Below the pieces are notes generated by a model. That model made no database searches. It was not told the origin of the DNA and saw nothing but the letters and a program-made list of their open reading frames with translations. A stretch of DNA of 64,000 nucleotides from Fodinibius sp051746985 (lineage in GTDB: Bacteria > Bacteroidota > Rhodothermia > Balneolales > Balneolaceae). The first letter of the stretch is position 1. The number at the start of each line of letters is the position of its first letter. The translations under genes and the position numbers were made by a program. Of this stretch, positions 16,460 to 25,894 are shown piece after piece. The stretch spans positions 25,724 to 89,723 of the forward strand of contig JBNJFP010000011.1 in NCBI GenBank assembly GCA_051746985.1, given 5' to 3'.

Positions 16460-17740
16460 ATGAATGTATTGCTGCTGGGTAGTGGTGGACGCGAACACGC
16501 AATGGCATGGAGCATTGCCAAATCAGATAAACTCAATGAACTCTTTATTGCTCCCGGAAATCCCGGTACGGCACAAATAGGTACCAACGTTGACCTTTCG
16601 CCTACCGATTTTGATGGCATTCTATCCTTTATTGAGGATAACGGGATTGATCTTACGGTGGTGGGACCCGAAAAGCCGCTTGTTGAGGGCATTACCGATT
16701 TCCTGGAAGAAAAAGGACACAATGTTTTTGGTCCATCGAAATATGCGGCCCAGCTTGAAGGCAGCAAAAAATTTGCTAATGAATTCATGAAGCAGAACCG
16801 AATTCCCACGGCCGATTTCCAAACCTATTCCCGTGATGAGTTCACAAAAGCGCTTAAAGTAATTAAGAGCAAAGATGAATATCCTGTTGTGCTTAAGGCT
16901 GATGGATTAGCTGGCGGCAAAGGGGTATTTATTTGCGAATCTGCTGAAGAAGTTGAGAAAAGGTTGAATGAATTAAAAGAAGATGAGCGTTTCCAGAAGG
17001 CCGCCCAGAAGCTGGTCGTTGAAGAATTTATGCGGGGGGAAGAAGCTTCTGTTTTTGTGATCTCGGATGGCAAAACGGCTAAAATTCTGCATTATGCTCA
17101 GGATCATAAGCGCATCGGCGATGGCGATACCGGACTTAATACCGGCGGCATGGGAGCCTATTGTCCCACTCCTGTTATCGGCAACAAAATGCTTCAGCGC
17201 ATCGAAAAAGAGATTATTCTACCCACCATCTCTGCGATGTTGCTTGATGAAAATCCCTACAAGGGTATTTTATATTGTGGATTGATGATGACGAACGAAG
17301 GACCTAAGGTTGTGGAGTTTAATTGTCGGTTGGGTGATCCAGAAGCACAGGCGGTGTTACCTTCGCTGGAGTCGGATTTTCTGGAATTGATGGAGGCGTC
17401 GGTAAACGAAGATCTCGATAACACAGAGGTAAAAGTGGATAACAGATATCGCTGCTGTGTGGTGTTGGCATCGGATGGATATCCGCTGGAATATCAGAAG
17501 GGAAAAGTTATTACTGGTATTGAGGATGTTTCAGAGGATGCCCTCGTTTTTCATGCCGGAACTAAAATGGAAGACGATAAAATCTATAGCGATGGTGGAA
17601 GAGTGCTAAGCGTAGTGGGTGCTGGGGATACGCTCGATGAGTCGATCCAAAAAACCTATGGCGAAGTAAAAAAGGTCAATTTTGAGAACCGATATTACCG
17701 GTCAGATATTGGGACGAAGGGACTGAAATACCTCAATTAA
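16460..17740 (+). CDS. purD: Phosphoribosylamine-glycine ligase (GAR synthetase)
   Basis: 426 residues. It catalyses the second step of purine synthesis, joining glycine to 5-phosphoribosylamine with ATP. The N-terminal Rossmann part begins MNVLLLGSGGREHAMAW. The ATP-grasp domain shows VLKADGLAGGKGV, the GMGAYCP loop and the metal-binding EFNCRLGDPEAQ. A C-terminal domain closes the protein (VVLASDGYP and GRVLSVVGAGDT). All family landmarks are in place. It is the last gene of the gatB-lipoprotein-tpiA-purD run. Its last four bases overlap the stop of the convergent menE gene, and no terminator separates the two transcripts. Confidence 0.98.
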   Translation: MNVLLLGSGGREHAMAWSIAKSDKLNELFIAPGNPGTAQIGTNVDLSPTDFDGILSFIEDNGIDLTVVGPEKPLVEGITDFLEEKGHNVFGPSKYAAQLEGSKKFANEFMKQNRIPTADFQTYSRDEFTKALKVIKSKDEYPVVLKADGLAGGKGVFICESAEEVEKRLNELKEDERFQKAAQKLVVEEFMRGEEASVFVISDGKTAKILHYAQDHKRIGDGDTGLNTGGMGAYCPTPVIGNKMLQRIEKEIILPTISAMLLDENPYKGILYCGLMMTNEGPKVVEFNCRLGDPEAQAVLPSLESDFLELMEASVNEDLDNTEVKVDNRYRCCVVLASDGYPLEYQKGKVITGIEDVSEDALVFHAGTKMEDDKIYSDGGRVLSVVGAGDTLDESIQKTYGEVKKVNFENRYYRSDIGTKGLKYLN

Positions 17741-19245
17741 GTATCTTCGGTAATAGCCTGGTTAAAAAAATCGGTGAGCTTAGCGCGTACAATTTTCCCC
17801 GTTCTCGTTTTGGGTAATTTATCAACAACAATAATTTCTTTGGGGATTTTATAGCTGGCCAGTTTTCCTTTTAGTTGTTTTTTTATCTCGTTTGTACGGA
17901 GCGTTTTTTTCTCTTTTACAACGATTGCAGCAGCTACTTTTTGTCCCCATTCTTTGTCTGCGAGACCCACAACCGCGGCTTCTTTGATTTCTGTTATCTC
18001 TTTGAGTTTGTTCTCAACCTCAAAAGGAGAAACATTTTCGCCGCCGGTTACAATCAGATCGGATCGCCGGGAATCGATAAAGAGTTGTTCGTTAGCATTA
18101 AAGTATCCGAAATCCCCGGTTTTGAACCATCCGTCACTATCAAAATATTCATCATTGTCGAGGTTTAGGTAGCCGTCAAAAACCTGCGGACCCTTAGTCC
18201 AAATTTCGCCACTGTTATTTACGCCGAGCGACTTATGATCATCATCCCTGATCTGTATTTTATTAGGCAAAAAAACGGTTCCAACACTTTTAATAGGTCC
18301 GTAGGTACCGCTTGGTTTTAGGATGGGATTTGCTGCAATTTGAGCACAGGTTTCGGTCATCCCGTAACTGGGTACCAGAGGCACGCCTTTGTCCCGACAT
18401 TCTTTGATGAGGTCCGTATCAATGGGGCCACCACCTAAAAGAATAGCCTTAAAGTTACTGTGTACAAAAAAAGCGGATTGATCCAAAAGGCGCCGAAGCA
18501 TGGTGGGGACTAGCGAAGCAACCTGGAAAAGCTTGTTTTCGGTCAGGAAAGTCGTAATCATTTTAGGATGGAAGCTCTTCATCCTAAAAATGGCCGAACC
18601 GTACAAAATAGATCGTAAAATGATAGAAATTCCCCCGATATGGTTTAGAGGCAGGCAAAGCAACCAAAAGTGGTTTTTTCTCGGCTCGAAATTTTCGGCT
18701 GATGACTTTGCTGCATATAATATTTGCCTGCGTTTTAGGGGCACAATTTTGGGTGTTCCGGAGGTAGTTCCCGAAGTGAAAAAATATCCAAATATATTAT
18801 CCGGGTCGGTATTGGGGGTGAAATTTTCTGCTTCAAAACCCATCACCACATCAATATTTAGTGATCGGGTTAAATCGAGCTGGTTAATGTCAATAAGGTC
18901 GGGGTGTGTGATCTTTTGCAGCAAATTCTGATTCCCAAAAACAAGACCGGGTTTAATGGTGTCGAACTGCTGCTGCAGTTTGTTGGATGGGGCTTTGGCA
19001 TCAAAACAAACAAAGGGGATGCCCAGCTTCCAACAGGCGGCAATAGAGAAAACGAGGGTATCGGAGGATTGGGAAAGAAAGCCAACGGGCTTGTCAAAAT
19101 CGTGATCGAAATCGAAAAGGAATTGTAGAAAAAACTGCTCAAATTTTTCAAGATCGGCATACGAATGTAGCCCAAAACTGGATCCCAAAAATAAATCATC
19201 GGGTCTTGGAGATGAAAATGTGGGTATGTTATTGGTTGTGCTCAC
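17737..19245 (-). CDS. menE: o-Succinylbenzoate-CoA ligase
   Basis: 502 residues from a GTG start at 19245. It is an adenylate-forming enzyme that activates o-succinylbenzoate to its CoA thioester in menaquinone synthesis. The P-loop is FFTSGTTSGTPK, followed by YGMTETCAQ (A5), GWFKTGDFG (A7) and the C-terminal catalytic Lys in KLPKTRTGKIVRAKL. Adenylate-forming enzymes have many substrates, but the position six bases after menC and downstream of menA fixes the assignment. Its end overlaps purD by four bases in convergent orientation. Confidence 0.93.
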   Translation of the reverse strand: MSTTNNIPTFSSPRPDDLFLGSSFGLHSYADLEKFEQFFLQFLFDFDHDFDKPVGFLSQSSDTLVFSIAACWKLGIPFVCFDAKAPSNKLQQQFDTIKPGLVFGNQNLLQKITHPDLIDINQLDLTRSLNIDVVMGFEAENFTPNTDPDNIFGYFFTSGTTSGTPKIVPLKRRQILYAAKSSAENFEPRKNHFWLLCLPLNHIGGISIILRSILYGSAIFRMKSFHPKMITTFLTENKLFQVASLVPTMLRRLLDQSAFFVHSNFKAILLGGGPIDTDLIKECRDKGVPLVPSYGMTETCAQIAANPILKPSGTYGPIKSVGTVFLPNKIQIRDDDHKSLGVNNSGEIWTKGPQVFDGYLNLDNDEYFDSDGWFKTGDFGYFNANEQLFIDSRRSDLIVTGGENVSPFEVENKLKEITEIKEAAVVGLADKEWGQKVAAAIVVKEKKTLRTNEIKKQLKGKLASYKIPKEIIVVDKLPKTRTGKIVRAKLTDFFNQAITEDT

Positions 19246-19251
19246 GTTCTG

Positions 19252-20325
19252 TTAAAAAACACTTCTGAATATCTGTTCACGATTAAAGTTAATTGCTGGT
19301 AACTTATTTTCTAAAATCTGAAAATAACCATTAGCAACAAAAGCATCATTCTCGAAAATATCTTTCGATAAAAATTTGCCGGTTGAAAGTCCGTGTGCTG
19401 TTTGAGAGGAGCCTATTCCCGCTGCCAATATGCCCGAAAAATAACGACCAACACTGCTTTCGAGGCTGGTTGTTACCACCACTTTATTATTATGAGTGTT
19501 GGCAAGCCTTTTTGTTTCAATATTTTTTTTAAAATTGCCAATTACCATCGGCTTAATGATAAGATACCGGGAAAAAGGAAGCAGATTGGGCCAATATGAA
19601 TGCTGGGCCAAGGTTTCATCAAGCGCGAGGGATAGCTCGGTATTTTGGGAGAGCTCCTCATAGTTTTTGGGCGTATTTTCAGCAAGCGGCTCTTCACAAT
19701 ATTCTATATCAAGCCCAGCCAATGTTCTGCAATTTCTAATCGCCTTGTTTAGCGGCCAGGCCTGGTTGGCATCCACTCGTATTTTTACGTCAGGAAATTG
19801 AATCCTGATCTTTTTTAGCTGATATAATTCCTGATCGATATCGAGCCCCACTTTGCATTTTATGGTTTGATATCCCCGGGCAAGATACTTGTTTGTCTGT
19901 TGGATGGGATTATCGTCCTGCAAAGAAATTAGCGCATTAACAGGAACTTTTGGAATTGCATTTGCAAATAGGTAGTTCAAAAGGGATGTATTCGATCTGT
20001 CAGCTTCGAGTTGATAGGACAGGGCATCCAATCCAAACTGTAGAGAAGCGGGTACTGATTGGGCAGAATATATTTTTTGTAATTGCTCGGTTGAATCCTC
20101 AGATGACAAAATATTCTTTAGCTCGTTTTTATGTTTGGTGATCCACTGTTTGACATCATCAAATGATTCTGTTGAAAAACCGGGAAGAGGGGCCGCTTCT
20201 CCATAATATTGTTGTTTATCTTTTGTGAGGCAGAGAATAATTCCTTTTCGGTATTGAAATGTTTGCCTGCTGGTTTGCAGCGGTGTGGCAAAAGGTAGGG
20301 TATAAGAATAGCAGGAGAAATTCAT
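19252..20325 (-). CDS. menC: o-Succinylbenzoate synthase
   Basis: 357 residues, enolase superfamily. It dehydrates SHCHC to o-succinylbenzoate in the menaquinone route. The catalytic outline is visible: the KxK pair in TIKCKVG, metal ligands in IRVDANQAW, EYCEEPL and LALDET, and the second catalytic Lys in LIIKPMVIG. The start overlaps the stop of menA by four bases and the end lies six bases before menE, so menA-menC-menE is one tight operon. Sequence alone does not exclude another enolase-family reaction such as dipeptide epimerisation, but the neighbours do. Confidence 0.93.
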   Translation of the reverse strand: MNFSCYSYTLPFATPLQTSRQTFQYRKGIILCLTKDKQQYYGEAAPLPGFSTESFDDVKQWITKHKNELKNILSSEDSTEQLQKIYSAQSVPASLQFGLDALSYQLEADRSNTSLLNYLFANAIPKVPVNALISLQDDNPIQQTNKYLARGYQTIKCKVGLDIDQELYQLKKIRIQFPDVKIRVDANQAWPLNKAIRNCRTLAGLDIEYCEEPLAENTPKNYEELSQNTELSLALDETLAQHSYWPNLLPFSRYLIIKPMVIGNFKKNIETKRLANTHNNKVVVTTSLESSVGRYFSGILAAGIGSSQTAHGLSTGKFLSKDIFENDAFVANGYFQILENKLPAINFNREQIFRSVF

Positions 20326-21218
20326 ACGGCATCAATAATAATTCCGATACTGAATAAAATGCCAAAGAGTGTCATAAATTGGGCGGTTTGTTTAAGCAAC
20401 TTGTTAAAGGTGCGCTTGTCATTTTCAAACCAAATTTTATACAGCAAATATACTCCAATGGGAAGGGTTAAGAAAGGCAGAAAGATGATGGGGCTGTAGC
20501 TTAGTTGCACAAAAAAGTGTGGTGGAATGGCTAAAGCCAGTATCAGCATTAGCAGATATTCCCACCGCAAAGCTTGTTCGCCTAAAAGAACTCCCAGGGT
20601 ATTTTTGCCAGCTACTTTATCCTGTTCGATATCACGCAGATTATTGACGACCAAAATATTTGTAGCTAATGCCCCAACAGCCAGTGACGCCCAAAAGGAG
20701 GCTTTACTCCATTCCAGCGCATTGACGTAATAGGTACCCATGACCGCTACAATTCCAAAAAAGATAAACACAAAAAGATCTCCCAACCCATTATAGCCGA
20801 GTGGGAAAGGTCCGCCAGTATATAAAACGCCAAAAATCAGAGAGGCAACGCCAATCCAAAAGATAACCCATCCAGCATGCCATACTAAGAACAATCCCAA
20901 TAGAAAAGCGATTGTCATAGTGATAATTGTGGCATTGAGCATTTCTTTGGCAGAGATTATTCCAGTGGCTGTTGCCCGTTCAAAACCAATGCGATCGTCG
21001 GTGTCGGCTCCCTTTTTAAAGTCGAAGTAGTCGTTGGCAAAGTTGGTGCCAATCTGAATCAAAAAAGCACATAAAAGGGCAATCAGTGTAGGGGTCCATG
21101 CTAATTGTTGATCGTGAAAAGCCAGCGATGCGCCTATGCAAACGGGGACGAAAGCGGCGGGTAGTGTTTGGGGACGCGCAGCTTTGACCCAGATGCTTAG
21201 CGATGGTGAGTTATTCAT
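20322..21218 (-). CDS. menA: 1,4-Dihydroxy-2-naphthoate polyprenyltransferase
   Basis: 298 residues from the ATG at 21218. The frame extends upstream to 21305, but the extra 29 residues are not family-like, and the usual size of about 300 supports the shorter form. It is an integral membrane UbiA-type enzyme that attaches the isoprenoid tail to DHNA. The Mg-diphosphate motif is NDYFDFKKGADTDDR and the second Asp-rich motif is NNLRDIEQDKVAGKNTL. Eight or nine hydrophobic helices can be traced. It is first in the menA-menC-menE operon. menF, menD, menH and menB are not in this window. Confidence 0.95.
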   Translation of the reverse strand: MNNSPSLSIWVKAARPQTLPAAFVPVCIGASLAFHDQQLAWTPTLIALLCAFLIQIGTNFANDYFDFKKGADTDDRIGFERATATGIISAKEMLNATIITMTIAFLLGLFLVWHAGWVIFWIGVASLIFGVLYTGGPFPLGYNGLGDLFVFIFFGIVAVMGTYYVNALEWSKASFWASLAVGALATNILVVNNLRDIEQDKVAGKNTLGVLLGEQALRWEYLLMLILALAIPPHFFVQLSYSPIIFLPFLTLPIGVYLLYKIWFENDKRTFNKLLKQTAQFMTLFGILFSIGIIIDAV

Positions 21219-21421
21219 GAATAAAAATGGGGAAAATATTGTGGAAAAAATGTTGCTCCAATTATAGCAATAAATCTGTCGCTTAAAAAAACAAGCCAAA
21301 CTCATTGAACAGTAAATTTATTTAGTCAAAAAGAGTATAATAAACCCTATAAGTAAAAATAATTAATTAAAAGCATATAAAAGCCTTTTTAATTAATATG
21401 TTAATAAAAAAATAATTAAAA

Positions 21422-21429
21422 TATTTTTG
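21422..21429 (+). promoter_or_regulatory. Candidate -7 box for glnN
   Basis: TATTTTTG matches the Bacteroidota -7 consensus TAnnTTTG and lies 73 bases before the ATG of glnN. It overlaps the TTG at 21427, so that TTG is unlikely to be the translation start. No convincing -33 TTG-type element was found upstream. Confidence 0.45.
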
Positions 21430-21501
21430 TCCTTGTGTTCTGATCATTTATATTTAGGGCAGTTTAAAATTTCAATCAAACAACCACATTTAATTAATCC
21501 A

Positions 21502-23685
21502 ATGACAAAAGCAATTCGTAGATATGATCCTCTGGCGGCTGCTCGAAACTGGTCGCCCAAATCGAATGGAGAAAAGTCGGAATCGATGAATATCACTGAA
21601 ATTTTTGGTGAGAATACCTTTCAGCAAGAAGATCTGGAGGAGCGGTTACCAAAGGCAATCTGGAAAGATCTACAGAAGACGATTGAAGAAGGCGAACAGC
21701 TTAATTCTGAAGTAGCCGATGCGGTTGCCGTGGCTATGAAGGATTGGGCCACTGAAAAAGGGGCTACTCATTTTACGCACTGGTTTCAGCCATTGACGGG
21801 CTTTACTGCCGAGAAGCACGATAGTTTTATTACGCCGAACCAGGGAGGCGGTGCCGTTGCTGAATTCTCGGGATCTGATCTCATTCAAGGAGAGCCCGAT
21901 GCTTCAAGTTTTCCCAATGGGGGATTGCGACAGACGTTTGAGGCACGTGGATATACGGCTTGGGATCCTACATCACCGGCCTTCATCATGGAAAATGAAA
22001 ACGGTTGTTACCTGTGCATTCCCACTGCCTTTGCTTCATGGTCAGGCGAAGCACTGGATCATAAAACGCCCATTCTGCGCTCTAACGAAGCGCTTGACGA
22101 ACAAGTTAAAAGGGCGCTTAAGCTTTTTGATGTAGATGCCAAGCGTGTAAATTCAACTGTGGGTTGTGAGCAGGAATATTTTCTGATTGATCAAGAATTT
22201 TTTTACCGTCGTCCCGATTTAATGACGTCAGGCCGTACCCTGGTAGGCGCCAAACCACCTCGTGGACAGGAGCTCGATGACCACTATTTTGGGGCTATCC
22301 AGGAGCGGGTGCTTTCATTTATGCTTGATGCCGAAAAAGAGCTTTATAAACTGGGGATACCGGTTAAAACCCGTCACAATGAGGTAGCGCCGGGACAGTT
22401 TGAGATCGCACCTATTTTTGAAACGTGTAACATTGCCGCCGACCATCAGCAGTTGATGATGATCACGCTTAAGCGAATTGCACGTAATTATGGTTTCGAA
22501 TGCTTAATGCACGAAAAACCGTTCGACGGACTGAATGGCAGTGGTAAACACTTGAACTGGTCGATGAGTACCAGTAGCGGCATGAACCTCCTTGAGCCGG
22601 GCGATAATCCACATGATAATATGCAGTTTCTGTTTTTCTTTACTGCTGTTTTGAATGCAGTCTATGAGTATCAGGATCTGCTAAGAGTCAGTATTGCACA
22701 TGCAGGGAATGATCACCGATTAGGAGCTAATGAAGCTCCTCCGGCTATTATTTCGGCTTATATCGGAGAGCAACTTGGTGATATTATTGATCAGTTGTTA
22801 AATGGTGGAGCTAAAGAGTCCAAACAGGGTGGATTGCTTGGTTTGGGAACACCGGTTCTTCCGTCACTTCCAAAACATGCTGGTGACCGTAACCGAACAT
22901 CGCCTTTTGCTTTTACGGGTAATAAGTTCGAATTCCGTGCCGTGGGGTCAAGCCAATCCATTTCATTTCCTATCGTGGTGTTGAACACCATCGTTGCCGA
23001 GGCTATTGATTCTTTATGTACCAAACTCGAGCAAAAAGTGGATGATGGAGATCCCCTTGAGGAATCGCTTGGCACAGTCATTCGCGATGCACTTTCTGAA
23101 TCCAAAGACATCATCTTTAATGGCGATGGGTATTCTGAGGAATGGGAAACGGAGGCTGAACAACGTGGTTTGCTAAACCTTCGAACGACTATGGATGCTT
23201 TGCCCAAGTTGACCGATGATAAAAATATTGCGCTCTTTGAAAAGCATAAAGTGCTTAACAAACGGGAAATTCATTCCCGGCAGGAGATTTGGGCCGAACA
23301 GTATTTGACGACCATAAATATTGAGGCTGATACTACCGAATCGATGGCAAAGACCATGATTTATCCTGCTGCCGTTCGATATATGAACGAGCTTGCCGAA
23401 AGTGTTGAGCGTATTGAAAATATAGGGCTTGAAAATAAAGGATCGCTCGAAATGCTTAAGAAAGTAAATCAAGGGCTCAACGATCTCAACGATGCCCTGG
23501 AAGAGCTCCGTGAAATTGTACTTCAGGGCAATGGAAAATCAGTTCTTGAAAGTGCCACATACGTAAAAGATAACGTACGTCCGGCAATGACAAAGATACG
23601 TGACTCGGTTGATTATTTAGAGCGACATGTCGCTGATGATTACTGGCCGATGCCGGTTTATCGCGAGATGCTTTTCGTCAAATAA
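21502..23685 (+). CDS. glnN: Type III glutamine synthetase (GSIII)
   Basis: 727 residues from ATG 21502, the size typical of GSIII and far longer than GSI. It makes glutamine from glutamate, ammonia and ATP. The catalytic core shows VGCEQEYFLID (metal-binding Glu), the RHNEVAPGQFEIAP block, GLNGSGKHLNWSMST and NRTSPFAFTGNKFEFRAVGS. The GSIII-specific N-terminal extension (residues 1-70) and the long C-terminal helical part (SLEMLKKVNQGLNDL and on) are both present. An in-frame TTG 25 codons upstream lies inside a promoter-like box and is rejected. A solid terminator follows, so the gene is monocistronic. Nitrogen control is expected, but no binding site was recognised. Confidence 0.97.
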   Translation: MTKAIRRYDPLAAARNWSPKSNGEKSESMNITEIFGENTFQQEDLEERLPKAIWKDLQKTIEEGEQLNSEVADAVAVAMKDWATEKGATHFTHWFQPLTGFTAEKHDSFITPNQGGGAVAEFSGSDLIQGEPDASSFPNGGLRQTFEARGYTAWDPTSPAFIMENENGCYLCIPTAFASWSGEALDHKTPILRSNEALDEQVKRALKLFDVDAKRVNSTVGCEQEYFLIDQEFFYRRPDLMTSGRTLVGAKPPRGQELDDHYFGAIQERVLSFMLDAEKELYKLGIPVKTRHNEVAPGQFEIAPIFETCNIAADHQQLMMITLKRIARNYGFECLMHEKPFDGLNGSGKHLNWSMSTSSGMNLLEPGDNPHDNMQFLFFFTAVLNAVYEYQDLLRVSIAHAGNDHRLGANEAPPAIISAYIGEQLGDIIDQLLNGGAKESKQGGLLGLGTPVLPSLPKHAGDRNRTSPFAFTGNKFEFRAVGSSQSISFPIVVLNTIVAEAIDSLCTKLEQKVDDGDPLEESLGTVIRDALSESKDIIFNGDGYSEEWETEAEQRGLLNLRTTMDALPKLTDDKNIALFEKHKVLNKREIHSRQEIWAEQYLTTINIEADTTESMAKTMIYPAAVRYMNELAESVERIENIGLENKGSLEMLKKVNQGLNDLNDALEELREIVLQGNGKSVLESATYVKDNVRPAMTKIRDSVDYLERHVADDYWPMPVYREMLFVK

Positions 23686-23712
23686 TATCGCTGCCCCCAA
23701 CTGAAATAAGCG

Positions 23713-23750
23713 AACCCTCGGGTGCCAAATTGCCCGGGGGTTTTCTATTT
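23713..23750 (+). terminator. Rho-independent terminator of glnN
   Basis: A ten-pair stem with one G-T pair (23713-23722 with 23733-23742) and a ten-base loop runs directly into a T-rich tail, 28 bases after the stop codon. Confidence 0.9.
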
Positions 23751-23944
23751 GGATATGGTTTCTGCCAGTCATCAATATTTTGGCCCAATGAGTATGCCAT
23801 CACGTTGTCACTGTCCTTTCTTAATTTAGTGCCAAACTGGAATCTGGGTGTCAGAACTCTGATATTCCTCACACGAAATAAGGCATGATGAACACCAGGT
23901 TTAACATTTGTTCTGGCACTTTCTAACCTTCAACTTTTGATTTT

Positions 23945-25267
23945 ATGGAATTCATTTCCCTTTTGTTTATCCTCATCGGAATAGCCTTAGGTTTTGCTAT
24001 TGCACATTTTCGTGCACAGAGTCAGCTGTCCCGTCTTGAAGAACGTAATGATAACCTGGCACATCAGTTAGAAACGGCCGAGCAGGAAAAAAAACAGGCC
24101 GAAAACCGTGCCAATGAAGCTGATAAACAACTGGCCGAGCTCAATGCCGATTATCGCAATCTCAAAGAACGTCTTGCCGAGCAAAAGAAGGAGATGGAAA
24201 ATTTGCAGGAGCAATTTAAGGATGAGTTCGAAAATCTGGCTAATAAAATTTTGGAAGAAAAGTCACAGAAGTTTACCGAGCAAAACAAAGAAAAATTGGA
24301 TCAGCTTTTGAAGCCGCTGGGTGAAAAGATGGAAGCCTTCAAAAAGAAAGTAGAGGAAGCTCATAAAGAAGATATCGAAGGACGCAGTTCGTTGCGGCAG
24401 CATCTTGAGCATCTTAAAGAGATGAATCAACAAATGGCACAAGAGGCCAAAGATTTAACAAAAGCCTTAAAAGGGGATTCGAAAACTCAGGGCAGTTGGG
24501 GTGAAGTTATTCTACAGCGGATTCTCGAAAAATCAGGGTTGACCAAGGGGAGGGAGTACGAAATTCAGGAAAATCATCGTAGTGAGGACGGGCGCCACCT
24601 CTATCCTGATGTAGTTGTGTATCTGCCCGATGATAAGCGCCTCGTAATTGATTCAAAGGTTTCGCTGAAGGCCTACGAGCAGTTTACATCTGCCGAGGAA
24701 GAAGCGGACCGAAAACAGGCGTTGAAACAGCATGTGAGCTCTTTGCGCGGCCATGCCAAGGGACTCAGTAGTAAAAATTATGAACAACTCTATGGTGGAA
24801 ACAGCCCCGATTTTGTATTGATGTTTGTACCGATCGAATCTGCATTTGGGGTAGCATTGCAGCATGATGCCAGCTTGTATTATGATGCCTTTGATAAAAA
24901 TATCGTAATCGTTAGTCCCTCAACGCTGCTGGCAACGCTGGCAACGATCGATAGCGTGTGGAAGCAGGAATATCAGAGTAAAAATGCACAGGAAATTGCC
25001 GAACGCGGAGGGGCACTGTACGATAAGTTTGTTCTTTTTGTGGAAAGTATGCAGGATATCGGTCAACGTATTCGTCAAACGCAAGAGAGTTATGATGAAG
25101 CGATGGGACGACTTTCGGAGGGACGCGGAAATGTGATTCGTCAGGTTGAGATGCTTCGGGAATTGGGGGCAAAAGCAGGAAAGTCGATGCCAGCCACGGT
25201 ATCCAACCAGCAGCAGTTAGAAGAGTCGCAACCAAATTCGGAAATCGAAGTAGATGCCCAGGATTAA
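23945..25267 (+). CDS. rmuC: DNA recombination protein RmuC
   Basis: 440 residues. An N-terminal membrane helix (about residues 3-21) is followed by a long, highly charged coiled coil (about 25-175) and then the RmuC domain with TQGSWGEVILQRILEKSGL, VIDSKVSLKAYEQF, SPDFVLMFVPIESAF and NIVIVSPSTLLATL. The last block is PD-(D/E)xK nuclease-like. In E. coli loss of rmuC raises inversion of short inverted repeats, so the protein is linked to limiting such rearrangements. It is separated from glnN by a terminator. The C-terminal ~40 residues are Q/S/E-rich and probably disordered. Confidence 0.95.
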   Translation: MEFISLLFILIGIALGFAIAHFRAQSQLSRLEERNDNLAHQLETAEQEKKQAENRANEADKQLAELNADYRNLKERLAEQKKEMENLQEQFKDEFENLANKILEEKSQKFTEQNKEKLDQLLKPLGEKMEAFKKKVEEAHKEDIEGRSSLRQHLEHLKEMNQQMAQEAKDLTKALKGDSKTQGSWGEVILQRILEKSGLTKGREYEIQENHRSEDGRHLYPDVVVYLPDDKRLVIDSKVSLKAYEQFTSAEEEADRKQALKQHVSSLRGHAKGLSSKNYEQLYGGNSPDFVLMFVPIESAFGVALQHDASLYYDAFDKNIVIVSPSTLLATLATIDSVWKQEYQSKNAQEIAERGGALYDKFVLFVESMQDIGQRIRQTQESYDEAMGRLSEGRGNVIRQVEMLRELGAKAGKSMPATVSNQQQLEESQPNSEIEVDAQD

Positions 25268-25306
25268 TAGTTTTGTTTTTGCTCAAAGGTTTTGATATTC
25301 CGCCTT

Positions 25307-25894
25307 ATGAAACGAACACTTATTGTTAGCGGCTTTCTGATATTTTTTCTTGGTGCCTCATTTTCTGGATATTCCCAGCAAGTAAATTCCTCTTTAAACA
25401 ACAGCACAAAAACGGTATCCGAAGCGCGAAGTATTTCTCTTATTAATACCGTGTTGTCGGTAGGGGCTGGGTTAACATCGGTGGCTGTTTTTGAAAATCC
25501 CACCGTAAAAAAAGTAGGAGCCTATACTACAATTTACGGGATATTACTTGGTCCATCGACGGGTAATTTCTATGCCGAAGATTATCCGCGGGGTGCCGTG
25601 GGATTGGGAGCCCGTGCCATAGGATCTATCTTGATGGTTGATGCCACCCGAGAGGTTTTGGGCAACGAATTTGGCGATGTGTTGAATATAGATGACAAAG
25701 AAGTATCTCTTAACGATACCAAGGTACTTGTGGGCGGATCTTTTGTACTGGCGGGATTTATTTATAACCTAATCAGTTTAAACAGATCGGTGGATGAATA
25801 TAACTCTTCCAACCAGAATATGACCGTAAATGTAAACTCCGAGCTTATTAATAACGAGGTAACGCCCGTTTTAACAGCTCGCATTAATTTTTAG
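25307..25894 (+). CDS. Unknown exported, possibly outer-membrane protein
   Basis: 195 residues from ATG 25307 (a TTG five codons earlier is less likely). A clear Sec signal peptide (KRTLIVSGFLIFFLGASFSG) precedes a probable cleavage near GYSQ. The mature part has several glycine-rich hydrophobic segments (TVLSVGAGLTSVAVF, GAVGLGARAIGSILM, VGGSFVLAGFIYNLI). It ends in alternating polar/hydrophobic strands with a terminal Phe (LTARINF), as outer-membrane barrel proteins often do. I do not recognise a family. The gene overlaps the stop of the convergent anti-sigma-like gene by four bases and follows rmuC after 39 bases, so read-through from rmuC is plausible. Confidence 0.7.
   Translation: MKRTLIVSGFLIFFLGASFSGYSQQVNSSLNNSTKTVSEARSISLINTVLSVGAGLTSVAVFENPTVKKVGAYTTIYGILLGPSTGNFYAEDYPRGAVGLGARAIGSILMVDATREVLGNEFGDVLNIDDKEVSLNDTKVLVGGSFVLAGFIYNLISLNRSVDEYNSSNQNMTVNVNSELINNEVTPVLTARINF

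Noticed and set aside
17737..17740. Frameshift or assembly error where purD and menE overlap
   Set aside because: Both proteins are full length; four-base convergent overlaps also occur at 25891-25894 and 57118-57121.
21427..21501. N-terminal extension of the glutamine synthetase from a TTG start
   Set aside because: The TTG lies inside a promoter-like TATTTTTG box, and the ATG at 21502 gives the normal GSIII length.
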